From Candidatus Dadabacteria bacterium (GTDB lineage: Bacteria; Desulfobacterota_D; UBA1144; Nemesobacterales; Nemesobacteraceae): DNA of 64,000 bases. A program made the translations under genes and the position numbers. The notes beneath the pieces are model-generated. The model was given only the letters and a program-made list of their open reading frames with translations. It was not told the DNA's origin and did not search any database. Numbering within the stretch: the first letter of the stretch is position 1; each line of letters starts with the position of its first letter. The DNA is taken from contig OX638332.1 in the NCBI GenBank assembly GCA_951812735.1, positions 876,732 to 940,731 of the forward strand, given 5' to 3'. Positions 43,001 to 51,369 of the stretch are shown piece after piece.

Positions 43001-43761
43001 TTCTCCAGTTTAGTCCCCGCGTTTGAAATCGAAATTACGTTTGCCGCATCCGCGGTTTTTTCCTCCGCAGCTTTTTTATCTTCCGAAACGTGATCCTCTA
43101 TTATGTCTCCAAGCACCTTATGCATAAGCTTAAGCGCGCTTATGGAGTGTTCCTTAAGGTAGCCTTCTCCGCCAAAAGGCACTTCTTCTTTTCTCCTTCT
43201 GAGGAACAGATGAAGAATGAAGGCCTGGTTGTTAAGCACCACTAAAATGGCTACGTAAAGCAGGAAGTTGTCGGCGAAAACCTTTTTCATCAACGTCTTC
43301 GTATCAGAATCGATTTTAACTATGCCAAGCGGCCCTTCGGCTTGGGGAGCAAGAAACGGAACGGAAACGGAAATTTTCCCGGCGTATTTCTCAACCGAGT
43401 ATCCCTCGGGCGGATAGGTGTTTTCTAGGAAGTGCCCGGAAGCCATTTCGTCTTCCCCCTGCTTCATGAAAGTAACGCTGAAAAACTTGGGAGAGACTCC
43501 AAAAGTGTTAAACAGTTTTTCCCTGCCCAGCCTTTCGTCAAGAAAAAGGTAGAACTCGTCGCTTGTGGATTCCGCTCCGTGGTCCTGGTAAAAGCTGGTT
43601 GCCTGGTCTCCTATCGTTTCGGCGATTGCCTTGGTTCTGGTGACAAACTCTTTTTTGGCGTTATCAAACTGGAAATAAAACACCACCCCTATAAGGGCGA
43701 TAATGCCCAGCTCAACCATGGATATTCTGAACAGCAATCCAAGTTTTTGGTTCAGGCGCAT
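42997..43761 (-). CDS. Two-helix membrane protein with a sensor-like periplasmic domain
   Basis: A 254-residue protein: membrane helix at about 14-31 (SMVELGIIALIGVVFYF), a periplasmic part of about 135 residues that looks like a Cache/PAS-type sensor (EGPLGIVKIDSDTKTLMKKV at its end is typical of such domains), a second helix (FLLYVAILVVL), and a roughly 70-residue charged cytoplasmic tail without a kinase, cyclase or HAMP. It overlaps the HTH gene upstream by 10 bases and the lipoprotein downstream by 4. It reads like the input half of a receptor with no output domain of its own. Confidence 0.72.
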   Translation of the reverse strand: MRLNQKLGLLFRISMVELGIIALIGVVFYFQFDNAKKEFVTRTKAIAETIGDQATSFYQDHGAESTSDEFYLFLDERLGREKLFNTFGVSPKFFSVTFMKQGEDEMASGHFLENTYPPEGYSVEKYAGKISVSVPFLAPQAEGPLGIVKIDSDTKTLMKKVFADNFLLYVAILVVLNNQAFILHLFLRRRKEEVPFGGEGYLKEHSISALKLMHKVLGDIIEDHVSEDKKAAEEKTADAANVISISNAGTKLEK

Positions 43762-44165
43762 TTTACGAATTCTTCAAGTATCTTGCGTAACTTTTTGTCT
43801 TGGGAGTGTCGGAGAAGCATGAATATCATTCCGGCAAAATCCTTTTTGATTTCTCCGTCAAGGCTTCTGTAAAGCTTAACGAGCATCTTCTCCTCATTTG
43901 TGAGAACCTCGAGCTCCTGCTCGGATATAGCCTCTTTTTCAATAAATCTTTTGAGTCTCTCTGCCCTTGAAACGCTCCATATTTCCTCAATCTTGACTCC
44001 CAAGATTGAAGATATCTGCTGGCAACGGTCAAAAGAGGGCGCATCAACCTTTCCAGTTTCAAGCTGATGTATGTACACGCTTGAGACTTCAAGAGATCGA
44101 GCTAGGTTCTCCTGCGTAATTTTTTTCCTTTTCCTTACCCTCTTTAGGTAATCTCCAAATTTCAT
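43752..44165 (-). CDS. XRE-family HTH regulator with C-terminal helical domain
   Basis: A 137-residue protein. Residues about 3-62 are a classical Cro/CI helix-turn-helix (DYLKRVRKRKKITQENLARS, EVSSVYIHQLETGK). The rest is helical and charged (ELEVLTNEEKMLVKLYRSLD, KKDFAGMIFMLLRHSQDK), suited to dimerisation or to binding the partner's cytoplasmic tail. It heads the overlapping run regulator, membrane protein, lipoprotein. Confidence 0.82.
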   Translation of the reverse strand: MKFGDYLKRVRKRKKITQENLARSLEVSSVYIHQLETGKVDAPSFDRCQQISSILGVKIEEIWSVSRAERLKRFIEKEAISEQELEVLTNEEKMLVKLYRSLDGEIKKDFAGMIFMLLRHSQDKKLRKILEEFVKCA

Positions 44166-44377
44166 TCAAAACTCCTCCGAGAATAGAATAGTGCTATATA
44201 TACTAAGTTTAACCTAATGTATATAACAAAACAATCCGGTCGGACATGCCTTAAGGCTTTGGATTAAAAAGGGGAAAGGGCAGATAGGGAACCTCAACCC
44301 ATGGCGTCTGCTGTCCCGGCGGTGATTCAGTCTTCAGCCAACGCTCCGGCAGCCTCGGCCAGAGATAATACAAAGAA

Positions 44378-44827
44378 TCAGAACGACGCACAGGTAGGTT
44401 TGATCTCGCGCAATACCCCCTGCTGAGCAAATCTGGTTTTGTATTCTTCAATGATCCTGTCTATTCCGGGAGCGGAACCGGCTTCCGGCGGTACAAGGAT
44501 TACAAGCATCTTAGTGTCCTCTTTTACCAGGTTTCCGGCGGAGTCGGTGTACTGTCCATAGGCATCTAGAATTGTGAGACCGGCAGGAAATTCTACGGTG
44601 ATAGCGTCTTCGAGAAACTCTTCCCACTGCTGATCACTCACGATCTGGCGATTATCAGCATTTCCACGTCCGAAAAAGAGTCTGTATTCGGTATACGATT
44701 CAGTGCCTTCCGGACATGGGGTTGTCTGGGCCTCGGAAGAACATGACAGGATAAAGGCGCAGGCCGCAAGAATCGCAACGGTGGAGAAAGTAGCAGCAGT
44801 CCGATTAAGCGTCTTTAACATAATCAA
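44378..44827 (-). CDS. DUF3574-family lipoprotein
   Basis: A 149-residue protein with a lipoprotein signal (hydrophobic 10-28, lipobox ILSC) and the DUF3574 core: EYRLFFGRGNADNRQIVSDQ, WEEFLEDAITVEFPAGLTIL, DAYGQYTDSAGNLVKEDTKML. The function of the family is unknown; members are short secreted or anchored proteins. It stands alone with non-coding sequence on both sides (44166-44377 shows no gene). Confidence 0.82.
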   Translation of the reverse strand: MIMLKTLNRTAATFSTVAILAACAFILSCSSEAQTTPCPEGTESYTEYRLFFGRGNADNRQIVSDQQWEEFLEDAITVEFPAGLTILDAYGQYTDSAGNLVKEDTKMLVILVPPEAGSAPGIDRIIEEYKTRFAQQGVLREIKPTCASF

Positions 44828-44890
44828 CCTCCCTCAAGCGGAGAAACGGAAGGATTCCACTCACTCCATAAGAACACAACAGAAATAATG

Positions 44891-44963
<73 letters not shown>

Positions 44964-45030
44964 AGAAACAAACGGGCTTTAATTCTACCCGAAGAAAATA
45001 TTTCGTTTCAAGGAAGAACTCCTCTTCATC

Positions 45031-45075
45031 CATAAACAAAGGGGCCTCGGCCCTTTTCTAAAGAACCGAAGCCCC
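45031..45075 (-). terminator. Intrinsic terminator after the porin gene
   Basis: Read on the minus strand, GGGGCTTCGG...CCGAGGCCCC forms a strong stem with one mismatch and a 15-base loop, followed by TTTGTTTATG. It lies about 70 bases past the porin stop and 70 before tRNA-Phe. Confidence 0.65.
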
Positions 45076-45144
45076 CCTGAACACAGAAAAAAGAGGCATG
45101 GAGAGATGGTTTTTTTCTTCTGCGTTGTGTTTGTTTCCCTTTAT

Positions 45145-46254
45145 CTATACGTCAAGCCAGTAAAGAAGCTGTACGGCGAATCCGTGCTGATCCTCTTCGC
45201 CAGCGAAATAAGTATCGTCGCCGTCCGCCTTGTCGTACCTGTACTCAAGTCTCGTCTCAAAATTCCCCACAGACTCGAAAGGAGTCAGTATGAGCGTCGA
45301 GGTAAACTCGTAGAGTTCAAGCCCCAGAGTATCAACTCTTTCCGACTCGTCAACGTACTCACCCCTGAGGGCAAGAGCAATGGCGTCCGAAAAACTTGCT
45401 ATTGCGTAACCCGCAATACCCCAGCGATCCCCGCCAGCGTCATGTGACGTGTACTCGAAATCGGCAACTAGCGTCACACTATCCGCAATGGTCATTGTAC
45501 CAACGACGGTAAAGAGGGATCTTGTATCACCATCTGTATCGCCGAAATACGCGGTAGCACCAAGCCAGCCATCGTTCGGGAAATTAAGCGCGATCTGGCC
45601 TTCAAACGTCTTGCCGTCGTCAGCGTCATCAAGCGCGTCCCAGTCGTTGCTCAGGCCAAGCGCTAAGTCAAGCGACCCGGCACTGAACGTGGCCCGCACG
45701 CCGCTGTGTGCAAACGGAATCCTGTAGAAAAGAAGGGATCTCGTTATGTTGGTGTTGTCCTTTGCCTCTATAAGCTCCCAGCCGGCAAGAGTGGTGAACT
45801 GACCTGCGTAGATGTTAAGAGCATTTTCACCCCCGGGAATCAGCACGTTTATGTAAGCCTGATACGGACTTACTGCGCCGTCTGTGGGATCACCTTCGTC
45901 GTTGTAAACGCTTCCGAAACCGAAGCCAAGCCGCTCAGACTGTTCGCCGAAAAGAACATCCGCCCTGAAACCCACTTGATCCATTACTCCTTCGCCAACG
46001 GTAGGAACCTTTTCAAGCGAAAGGGTGATGGCATCTATCGAAAAATCGTTATGTTCGGGATAAAGACCCCTCTCAGGTATATCCCCTCCAACTTCCCCAT
46101 TCGAAACGTACTGATAGGTCGTGTCAAGCGAGACGCCGAGCCCGATCGAATTTCCGATATCAACAGCGTTTGCCTTTGGGACCGCTAACTGGACCCCGAG
46201 CAGCAAAGCCACCGCAATCATCATCAATGAAAGTTTAGAAACTATACTTCTCAT
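45145..46254 (-). CDS. Outer-membrane beta-barrel porin (BBP2-like)
   Basis: A 369-residue protein with a cleavable signal (IAVALLLGVQLAVPKANA ending in A-N-A), then alternating beta strands and acidic loops (SNDWDALDDADDGKTFEGQI) and a C-terminal strand ending FAVQLLYWLDV, as needed for barrel assembly. The pattern YQAYINVLIPGGENALNIYA and GQFTTLAGWELIEAKDN is typical of BBP2/DcaP-like porins. AGGAGGAG precedes the ATG. It lies 51 bases behind an ammonium transporter gene on the same strand, which suggests it serves uptake of nitrogen compounds across the outer membrane. Confidence 0.85.
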   Translation of the reverse strand: MRSIVSKLSLMMIAVALLLGVQLAVPKANAVDIGNSIGLGVSLDTTYQYVSNGEVGGDIPERGLYPEHNDFSIDAITLSLEKVPTVGEGVMDQVGFRADVLFGEQSERLGFGFGSVYNDEGDPTDGAVSPYQAYINVLIPGGENALNIYAGQFTTLAGWELIEAKDNTNITRSLLFYRIPFAHSGVRATFSAGSLDLALGLSNDWDALDDADDGKTFEGQIALNFPNDGWLGATAYFGDTDGDTRSLFTVVGTMTIADSVTLVADFEYTSHDAGGDRWGIAGYAIASFSDAIALALRGEYVDESERVDTLGLELYEFTSTLILTPFESVGNFETRLEYRYDKADGDDTYFAGEEDQHGFAVQLLYWLDV

Positions 46255-46305
46255 TTTTTCTCCTCCTAAGAATTATTATTTTTCTTTTTTTCCGTTCTCA
46301 TACTA

Positions 46306-47658
46306 TCAAATCTCCGATGCAGCCTGGAAATCGGGATAGGCTTCCATTCCATGCTCGGTTATATCCAGTCCTCTTCTCTCTTCTTCCTCGCTTACCCTTA
46401 TACCCATAGTCATTTTTATAGCGTAGAAAATGATGAAGGCGCAGACAACCGTGAAAGCACCGTAGGCGAGAACCCCGATAAACTGAGTCACAACACTGAA
46501 ATCAGGTCCTCCGAAGATTCCCACCGCGAGAGTTCCCCAGATACCGCAGACGAGGTGAACTGAAATCGCACCCACCGGATCATCTATCCTTATCTTGTCA
46601 AAGAAGCTGACAGCGAAAACCACTATTATTCCGGCCACAAGTCCTATGATGACCGCCTCTCCAGGGCTAACCACGTCGGCTCCCGCTGTAATTCCAACAA
46701 GACCCGCGAGCACGCCGTTTAGGGCCATTGAGAGGTCAGGGTATTTAAAGGTTCCCCACGAGGTGAAAGCCGCTCCTAAAGCACCGGCCGCCGCCGCAAG
46801 CGAAGTCGTCACTATGACAAGTGAAATCAGCTCCGGATCCGCGCTCAGCACCGAACCGCCGTTAAAACCGAACCACCCCATCCAGAGCAAAAACACCCCG
46901 ATGGCAAGTAACGGAAGAGAGTGACCAGGAATTGGCCTCATTGCTCCCGAGGAGAGATATTTCCCGAGACGTGGGCCGAGAAGATATGCACCGACAAGTC
47001 CTCCCCATCCGCCGACGCTGTGAACAAGCGTGGACCCGGCGAAATCGTAGAAACCCATCTGATCAAGCCATCCTCCACCCCACTTCCAGGATCCCGCTAT
47101 GGGATAAACAATCGCGACGAATATGGTCGCGAAAATAAGGAAACTGGAAAGCTTTATTCGTTCCGCGACTGCTCCAGAAACAATTGTGGCCGCAGTAGCG
47201 GCAAACATCGCCTGGAATATGAAATCGGTGTAGTAAGTGTAGCCACCGTCGGCATACTCTATAAGCCCCTCAGCCCCGGCCGGTGCGGAAATACCGAAAC
47301 CCGCAAACCCGAAGATACCGCCACCTATAATACTGAAGTCCCCCGGGTACATAAGGTTAAAACCCATAAGGGCGTAAGTGAGAATACCCGCCGAGATGAT
47401 AAACGTGTTTTTAAACAATATGTTTACGGTGTTCTTCGATCTGGTAAGTCCGGTCTCAAGAGCGGCAAATCCGAGGTGCATTATAAAAACAAGAAAAGTA
47501 GCTAACAGCATCCATACGTTGTTCGCCACGAAAACCGAGTGGGCTGAGCCGTCTGACGCAAAAGCTGAGTAGCCCCCCAGAACAATAAAAGCGAAAACCG
47601 ATAGAAACAGCACGCGACTGTATCCGAAAGGTTCTCTCAAAAAATCTGCGATATTCAT
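46306..47658 (-). CDS. amt: Ammonium transporter (Amt family), second copy
   Basis: A 450-residue Amt channel. It has an N-terminal membrane segment (YSRVLFLSVFAFIVLGGYSA) that may be a signal, then MHLGFAALETGLTRSKNTVN, WMGWFGFNGGSVL and the HSVGGWGGLVGAY pore region. The tail ISVHLVCGIWGTLAVGIFG and VSEEEERRGLDITEHGMEAY is the P-II-responsive type. I use the ATG at 47658, preceded by GGAGGAG seven bases upstream; an ATG five codons earlier contains that site. A sigma-54-like promoter lies in front and a porin gene behind. Confidence 0.95.
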   Translation of the reverse strand: MNIADFLREPFGYSRVLFLSVFAFIVLGGYSAFASDGSAHSVFVANNVWMLLATFLVFIMHLGFAALETGLTRSKNTVNILFKNTFIISAGILTYALMGFNLMYPGDFSIIGGGIFGFAGFGISAPAGAEGLIEYADGGYTYYTDFIFQAMFAATAATIVSGAVAERIKLSSFLIFATIFVAIVYPIAGSWKWGGGWLDQMGFYDFAGSTLVHSVGGWGGLVGAYLLGPRLGKYLSSGAMRPIPGHSLPLLAIGVFLLWMGWFGFNGGSVLSADPELISLVIVTTSLAAAAGALGAAFTSWGTFKYPDLSMALNGVLAGLVGITAGADVVSPGEAVIIGLVAGIIVVFAVSFFDKIRIDDPVGAISVHLVCGIWGTLAVGIFGGPDFSVVTQFIGVLAYGAFTVVCAFIIFYAIKMTMGIRVSEEEERRGLDITEHGMEAYPDFQAASEI

Positions 47659-47703
47659 AACCAACTCCTCCATGTTTGGGCAATTTTCTTCTCAACACCT
47701 TTT

Positions 47704-47719
47704 TGCAATTAAGGGGCCA
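47704..47719 (-). promoter_or_regulatory. Sigma-54-type promoter of the amt-porin operon
   Basis: On the minus strand the sequence is TGGCCCCTTAATTGCA: TGGCCCC (consensus TGGCACG), four bases, then TTGCA (consensus TTGCW). The essential GG and GC are present at the right distance. Transcription would begin about 35 bases before the amt start codon. Sigma-54 control of ammonium uptake is common. Confidence 0.6.
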
Positions 47720-47838
47720 TAAAAAGGAAAGAGTCGGCATGCCAACACTAACTCCCTGAGATAATTAGAAAAAATTAAATTCTCAACACCTCCAGATTTT
47801 CGAGTAAAATTAGAACCTATAGACAATGCCTAAAAAAT

Positions 47839-47853
47839 GTGCACGGCGTGCAC
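47839..47853. promoter_or_regulatory. 15-bp palindrome upstream of the sigma-54 promoter
   Basis: GTGCACGGCGTGCAC: half-sites GTGCAC around a 3-base centre, about 135 bases upstream of the -12 element of the amt promoter, where an enhancer-binding protein site would be expected. It contains the TGCAC half-site of NtrC, but NtrC half-sites are farther apart. It is also about 90 bases before fmt. Confidence 0.45.
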
Positions 47854-47939
47854 CGAAAAAAGCCTTTTAGAATAAGATTGCGCGCAGACACAAGGAAATG
47901 GAGGCAGAAGCGGTAGCTTCTCGCAAGAACACGGAAAAA

Positions 47940-48872
47940 ATGAGAATTATCTTCGCCGGAACGCCTGAATTCGCCGTACCGTCGCTCGTGGCGCTTTGCG
48001 ACTCACCCCACGAGGTAATCGCGCTTCTCTCAATGCCGGACAGGCCGAGAGGCAGAAGCCGAAAGCCCGTATGGCCGGAGACAAAAAAAGTCGCTATGGA
48101 GCGCGGAGTGCCGGTTTTTCAGCCCCAGGACCTAAAAACACCCGAGTTCAACGAAGCCCTGAAGAAACTCTCCCCTGATCTGATAGTGGTCGTGGCTTAC
48201 GGAAAGATATTTCCCGCAACTGTGCTTAACGCGCCCCCGCTTGGCTGCGTAAACGTGCACTCATCACTGCTTCCAAGCTACAGAGGGGCCGCCCCCATTA
48301 ACTGGGCCATAGCAAAAGGAGAAAAAAAGACGGGAATTACCATCATGCTCATGGATGAGGGAATGGATACGGGGGACATTCTCGCTCAAAAGGAGATCCC
48401 TATAGGAGAGGAGGAAACCGCCGAACAGCTTTCAAAAAAACTCTCCCGCGATGGAGCCGAGCTTCTTTTGGAAACAGTCGACCGTATCGCAAGAAATGAC
48501 GTATCCCCTGTGAACCAGGATGGGAACGCCGCCACCTATGCACCTCTTCTCTCGAAAAAAGACGGCGAAGTCGACTGGAACCGGGACGCAGAAGAGATAA
48601 AAAATTTGGTCAGGGCGATGACCCCGTGGCCATGCGCCCACACAACTTTGGGAGAAAAGAATCTGAAGATATTGAGGGCGCTTGCGGGCCCGGGGCATGG
48701 AAGGCCCGGAGAAATAGTATCGGTCGGGGGCGAAAGCTTGGATGTCGCAACGGGCAATGGGATCCTGCGGATACTCTCCCTTCAGATCGAAGGCGGGAGA
48801 ATAATGGATGCCTCCGAATTCATGCGGGGAAGAAGAGACCTTCGGGAAGGGCAGTTCTTGGGAGTTGACTGA
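47940..48872 (+). CDS. fmt: Methionyl-tRNA formyltransferase
   Basis: A 310-residue enzyme that formylates initiator Met-tRNA with 10-formyl-THF. It starts MRIIFAGTPEFAVPSLVAL; the catalytic region is GCVNVHSSLLPSYRGAAPIN with the His and the downstream TGITIMLMDEGMDTGDIL. The C-terminal domain binds tRNA (RAMTPWPCAHTTLGEKNLKI). An ATG at 47898 would add 14 residues and is preceded by AAGGA only two bases away, so I prefer 47940. No def gene adjoins it. Confidence 0.94.
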   Translation: MRIIFAGTPEFAVPSLVALCDSPHEVIALLSMPDRPRGRSRKPVWPETKKVAMERGVPVFQPQDLKTPEFNEALKKLSPDLIVVVAYGKIFPATVLNAPPLGCVNVHSSLLPSYRGAAPINWAIAKGEKKTGITIMLMDEGMDTGDILAQKEIPIGEEETAEQLSKKLSRDGAELLLETVDRIARNDVSPVNQDGNAATYAPLLSKKDGEVDWNRDAEEIKNLVRAMTPWPCAHTTLGEKNLKILRALAGPGHGRPGEIVSVGGESLDVATGNGILRILSLQIEGGRIMDASEFMRGRRDLREGQFLGVD

Positions 48873-48878
48873 GGCTCC

Positions 48879-49247
48879 CTATGTCCTGATTGAGATCTCG
48901 AAAGTTCCTATGTTCACTTTGCCGGCGAGTCCGCATTTCCAGCAAAGATCCGTAGCGTGAGTTTTTGACCTCGCGGGAACGAGCAGGACAAGCTGAGCAG
49001 AAAGCTCCGAGAGTTCTTTCCAGTACTCGCTTCTTTTCTCGTCAATAGTGGCTTCAGTTTCAACTTCAATGATCTGCACGACCTGTCCGTAGGAACCAAG
49101 AATTATGTCGGGGAAAAAACCCTCGAACTCGCAGAGCTGCTCTCCCCCGGGGTTGGTGCGAATCTCCTTGTAAAGCGAAGAGTACTTGTTCTCCACCTGC
49201 TTTATTACCCAGTCGTGCATGAATTTCTGCTCATCCGGAATTTTCAT
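48879..49247 (-). CDS. Hypothetical protein, possible PD-(D/E)xK-like fold
   Basis: A 122-residue protein with a strand pair reading FFPDIILGSYGQVVQIIEVE: an Asp (PDIIL) followed by a strand with E-V-E-T, similar to the PD-(D/E)xK nuclease core, although the usual lysine is not clear. A Cys pair (LCWCG-like, CWKCG) lies near the end. Its start overlaps the end of nadK by 17 bases on the same strand, suggesting coupling. I do not recognise a family. Confidence 0.6.
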   Translation of the reverse strand: MKIPDEQKFMHDWVIKQVENKYSSLYKEIRTNPGGEQLCEFEGFFPDIILGSYGQVVQIIEVETEATIDEKRSEYWKELSELSAQLVLLVPARSKTHATDLCWKCGLAGKVNIGTFEISIRT

Positions 49248-50097
49248 ATCTTCCGCTCCACATAAGCTTTGTTTTCAGAATATTGAAATAATCCCTGAAA
49301 GGAGATTTTATAATGTTCACGTAACTCTCAGAACTTTCAAGGATAACATCGTCGCCAAGATAAAGAGGTACTCCCACCTGACCGTCAAGAGTGAGATAGG
49401 TGTTCTGTATGTCGGTAAGTACCTTTGTCCTTATTCTTTTCGTGTTGGGCACCACAATGGGCCTGTTGGTGAGAATATGCGGACATATGGGAGTGACGGT
49501 TATCACGGGCAGAGTGGGATAAATTATCGGCCCACCCGCAGAAAGAGAATAGGCAGTTGAGCCAGTAGGGGTCGCGAAGATGATTCCGTCAGCCTTGAAG
49601 GTCGTTACGTATTTTTCCTCTATATATATGGAGAGGTCCACTACCTTGGAAATAGGACCGTTGTTGATCACGATGTCGTTTAGCACCTTAAACTCTTCCC
49701 GCTCTCCATCCTTTCTGGCTACGTAGCACGATATCATGTCCCTCCTCTCGATCTCGTAATCTCCGGCGAGTATTCTTTCCATCATAGGAAAAAACTCATC
49801 CACGGTAAACTCCGTGAGAAATCCGAGCCCGCCGAGGTTGCAGCCGAGTATTGAAACGTCGTTTCCCTGCACCAGGCGGGAAACCCAGATAAAGGAACCG
49901 TCGCCACCGAACACGACTATTATGTCAACGGTCGTAGCCAGGTCCCGTTCCGCAAGCAGGTTCTCCTCATCTATGCTCCGCCCAAGTCTCTCCTCAACGA
50001 AAAACTCTATGTCTCTTTCGCGAAGCCACTCGCATAGCCGCCTGGCAATATCGTAGACTTCCGCGCTGTCCTTTTTCCCCGTTATACCGAACTTCAA
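49231..50097 (-). CDS. nadK: NAD kinase
   Basis: A 288-residue ATP-NAD kinase making NADP. Motifs: DIIVVFGGDGSFIWVSRL (GGDG loop), LGCNLGGLGFLTEF, VLNDIVINNGPISKV and TPTGSTAYSLSAGGPI. The tail ESSESYVNIIKSPFRDYFNIL is typical. Its ATG overlaps the prfB stop by four bases, so translation is likely coupled. Confidence 0.96.
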   Translation of the reverse strand: MKFGITGKKDSAEVYDIARRLCEWLRERDIEFFVEERLGRSIDEENLLAERDLATTVDIIVVFGGDGSFIWVSRLVQGNDVSILGCNLGGLGFLTEFTVDEFFPMMERILAGDYEIERRDMISCYVARKDGEREEFKVLNDIVINNGPISKVVDLSIYIEEKYVTTFKADGIIFATPTGSTAYSLSAGGPIIYPTLPVITVTPICPHILTNRPIVVPNTKRIRTKVLTDIQNTYLTLDGQVGVPLYLGDDVILESSESYVNIIKSPFRDYFNILKTKLMWSGRYENSG

Positions 50098-51216
50098 GTT
50101 GCTTTCCCCCTTGGATTTTCAGTCGCATTATGCAAAAGATAAGATTCTATGAAATCATCTATCTGCCCGTCAAGTACCGCATCAATTCCCGAGGACTCAA
50201 AATCGGTGCGATGGTCCTTCACCATGCGGTAAGGATGCAGAACGTACGATCTTATCTGACTTCCCCAGCCGATCTCCATTTTCGAGGAATTCAGCTCTTC
50301 CTCTTTTTGCTTTTCCTCCATCCTGCGCAGTTCATAGAGCCTCGCCTTGAGCATCTTAAAAGCGCTTTCCTTATTCTGACGCTGAGATCTTTCGTTCTGA
50401 CAGCTCACTACTATCCCCGTGGGAATATGTGTGATCCGCACCGCGGAATCAGTCTTGTTAACGTGCTGACCACCTGCCCCGCTTGCACGGTAAGTGTCAA
50501 TCCTGAGGTCTTTTTCCTCTACGTTCACCTCTATCGAATCATCTATTTCGGGAGAAACGAAAACTGAGGCAAACGACGTATGCCTTCTCTTGTTCGAATC
50601 ATAGGGCGATATTCTCACCAGCCTGTGAACCCCTGTTTCCGCCTTGAGATAACCGAATGCAAATTTCCCCTGAGCGAGTATAGTGGCGCTTTTTATGCCG
50701 GCTTCCTCTCCATCCTGAGTTTCGAGCAGCTTTACGGAAAACCCCCTCCTCTCGGCATACCTAAGGTACATGCGAAGAAGCATCTCGGCCCAGTCCTGAG
50801 CCTCCGTTCCTCCCGCTCCGGCGTTTACGGATATAATAGCGTTTCGTGCGTCGTCAGAGCCGCCGAGAATCCGGGCGAACTCAAGTTCGGAAAGTCTCGC
50901 GTCAACGGACGCAAGCATGTGGTGTGCCTCTTCAATCGAGTCCTGATCGTCCTCACCGACCGCAAGCTCGAAAAGGCAAGCCGCGTCTTCCATGTCGGAG
51001 TGGAGCTTTTCGAATCCCGAAACACAGTCTTTTATTTCGGACTGCTCCTGAAGCGTTTTGCGCGCTATCTCGGAGTTATCCCAAAAACCCGGGCCCGCCG
51101 TAATTTTTTCAAGCTCTTTGAGTCTTTTAGTCTTGGCAGGCAGGTCAAAGACAGTCTCCTGTGCTGTGGATTCTGCTTCTCAGATCTTCTATTAAACCGC
51201 GCAGTTCTTCTCTCAT
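50094..51216 (-). CDS. prfB: Peptide chain release factor 2, with programmed +1 frameshift
   Basis: RF2 ends translation at UGA and UAA. The first 23 codons (MREELRGLIEDLRSRIHST...) run to an in-frame TGA at 51145-51147; the main frame continues after a +1 shift at CTTTGAC. After the shift the protein reads DLPAKTKRLKELEKITAG and keeps the whole RF2 structure: catalytic GGQ in RASGAGGQHVNKTDSAVRI and the codon-reading region ISPYDSNKRRHTSFASV. The UGA-specific tripeptide is SPY rather than the usual SPF. Total about 373 residues. GGAGG precedes the ATG; nadK overlaps the stop. Confidence 0.95.
51145..51161 (-). promoter_or_regulatory. RF2 autoregulatory +1 frameshift site
   Basis: On the minus strand: AGGAG, a short spacer, then CTT-TGA-C. 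The AGGAG acts as an internal Shine-Dalgarno, CTT is the slip codon, and TGA is the stop that RF2 itself would read. Low RF2 allows slip to the frame that encodes the rest of the protein. Confidence 0.93.
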
Positions 51217-51369
51217 CTAAGATACCTCCTTAAACGCACCGAAACATAGTACGCAAATAACACGTGAATTCAAAAAAAACGGTACGCGTATCAATTGAAA
51301 CACTTCCCGTTTGTGGGTATGTTACCCGCTTTGATTCAATCCCTTAACTATGTGAGGAGAAACACCGAA

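Noticed and set aside
44251-44451. 66-codon minus-strand frame downstream of the DUF3574 gene
   Set aside because: It overlaps the end of a real gene in another frame and has unstructured, unusual composition and no ribosome site.
47839-47853. A standard NtrC enhancer site
   Set aside because: The half-sites match in part, but the spacing is 3 bases where NtrC sites have about 7; kept only as a palindrome.
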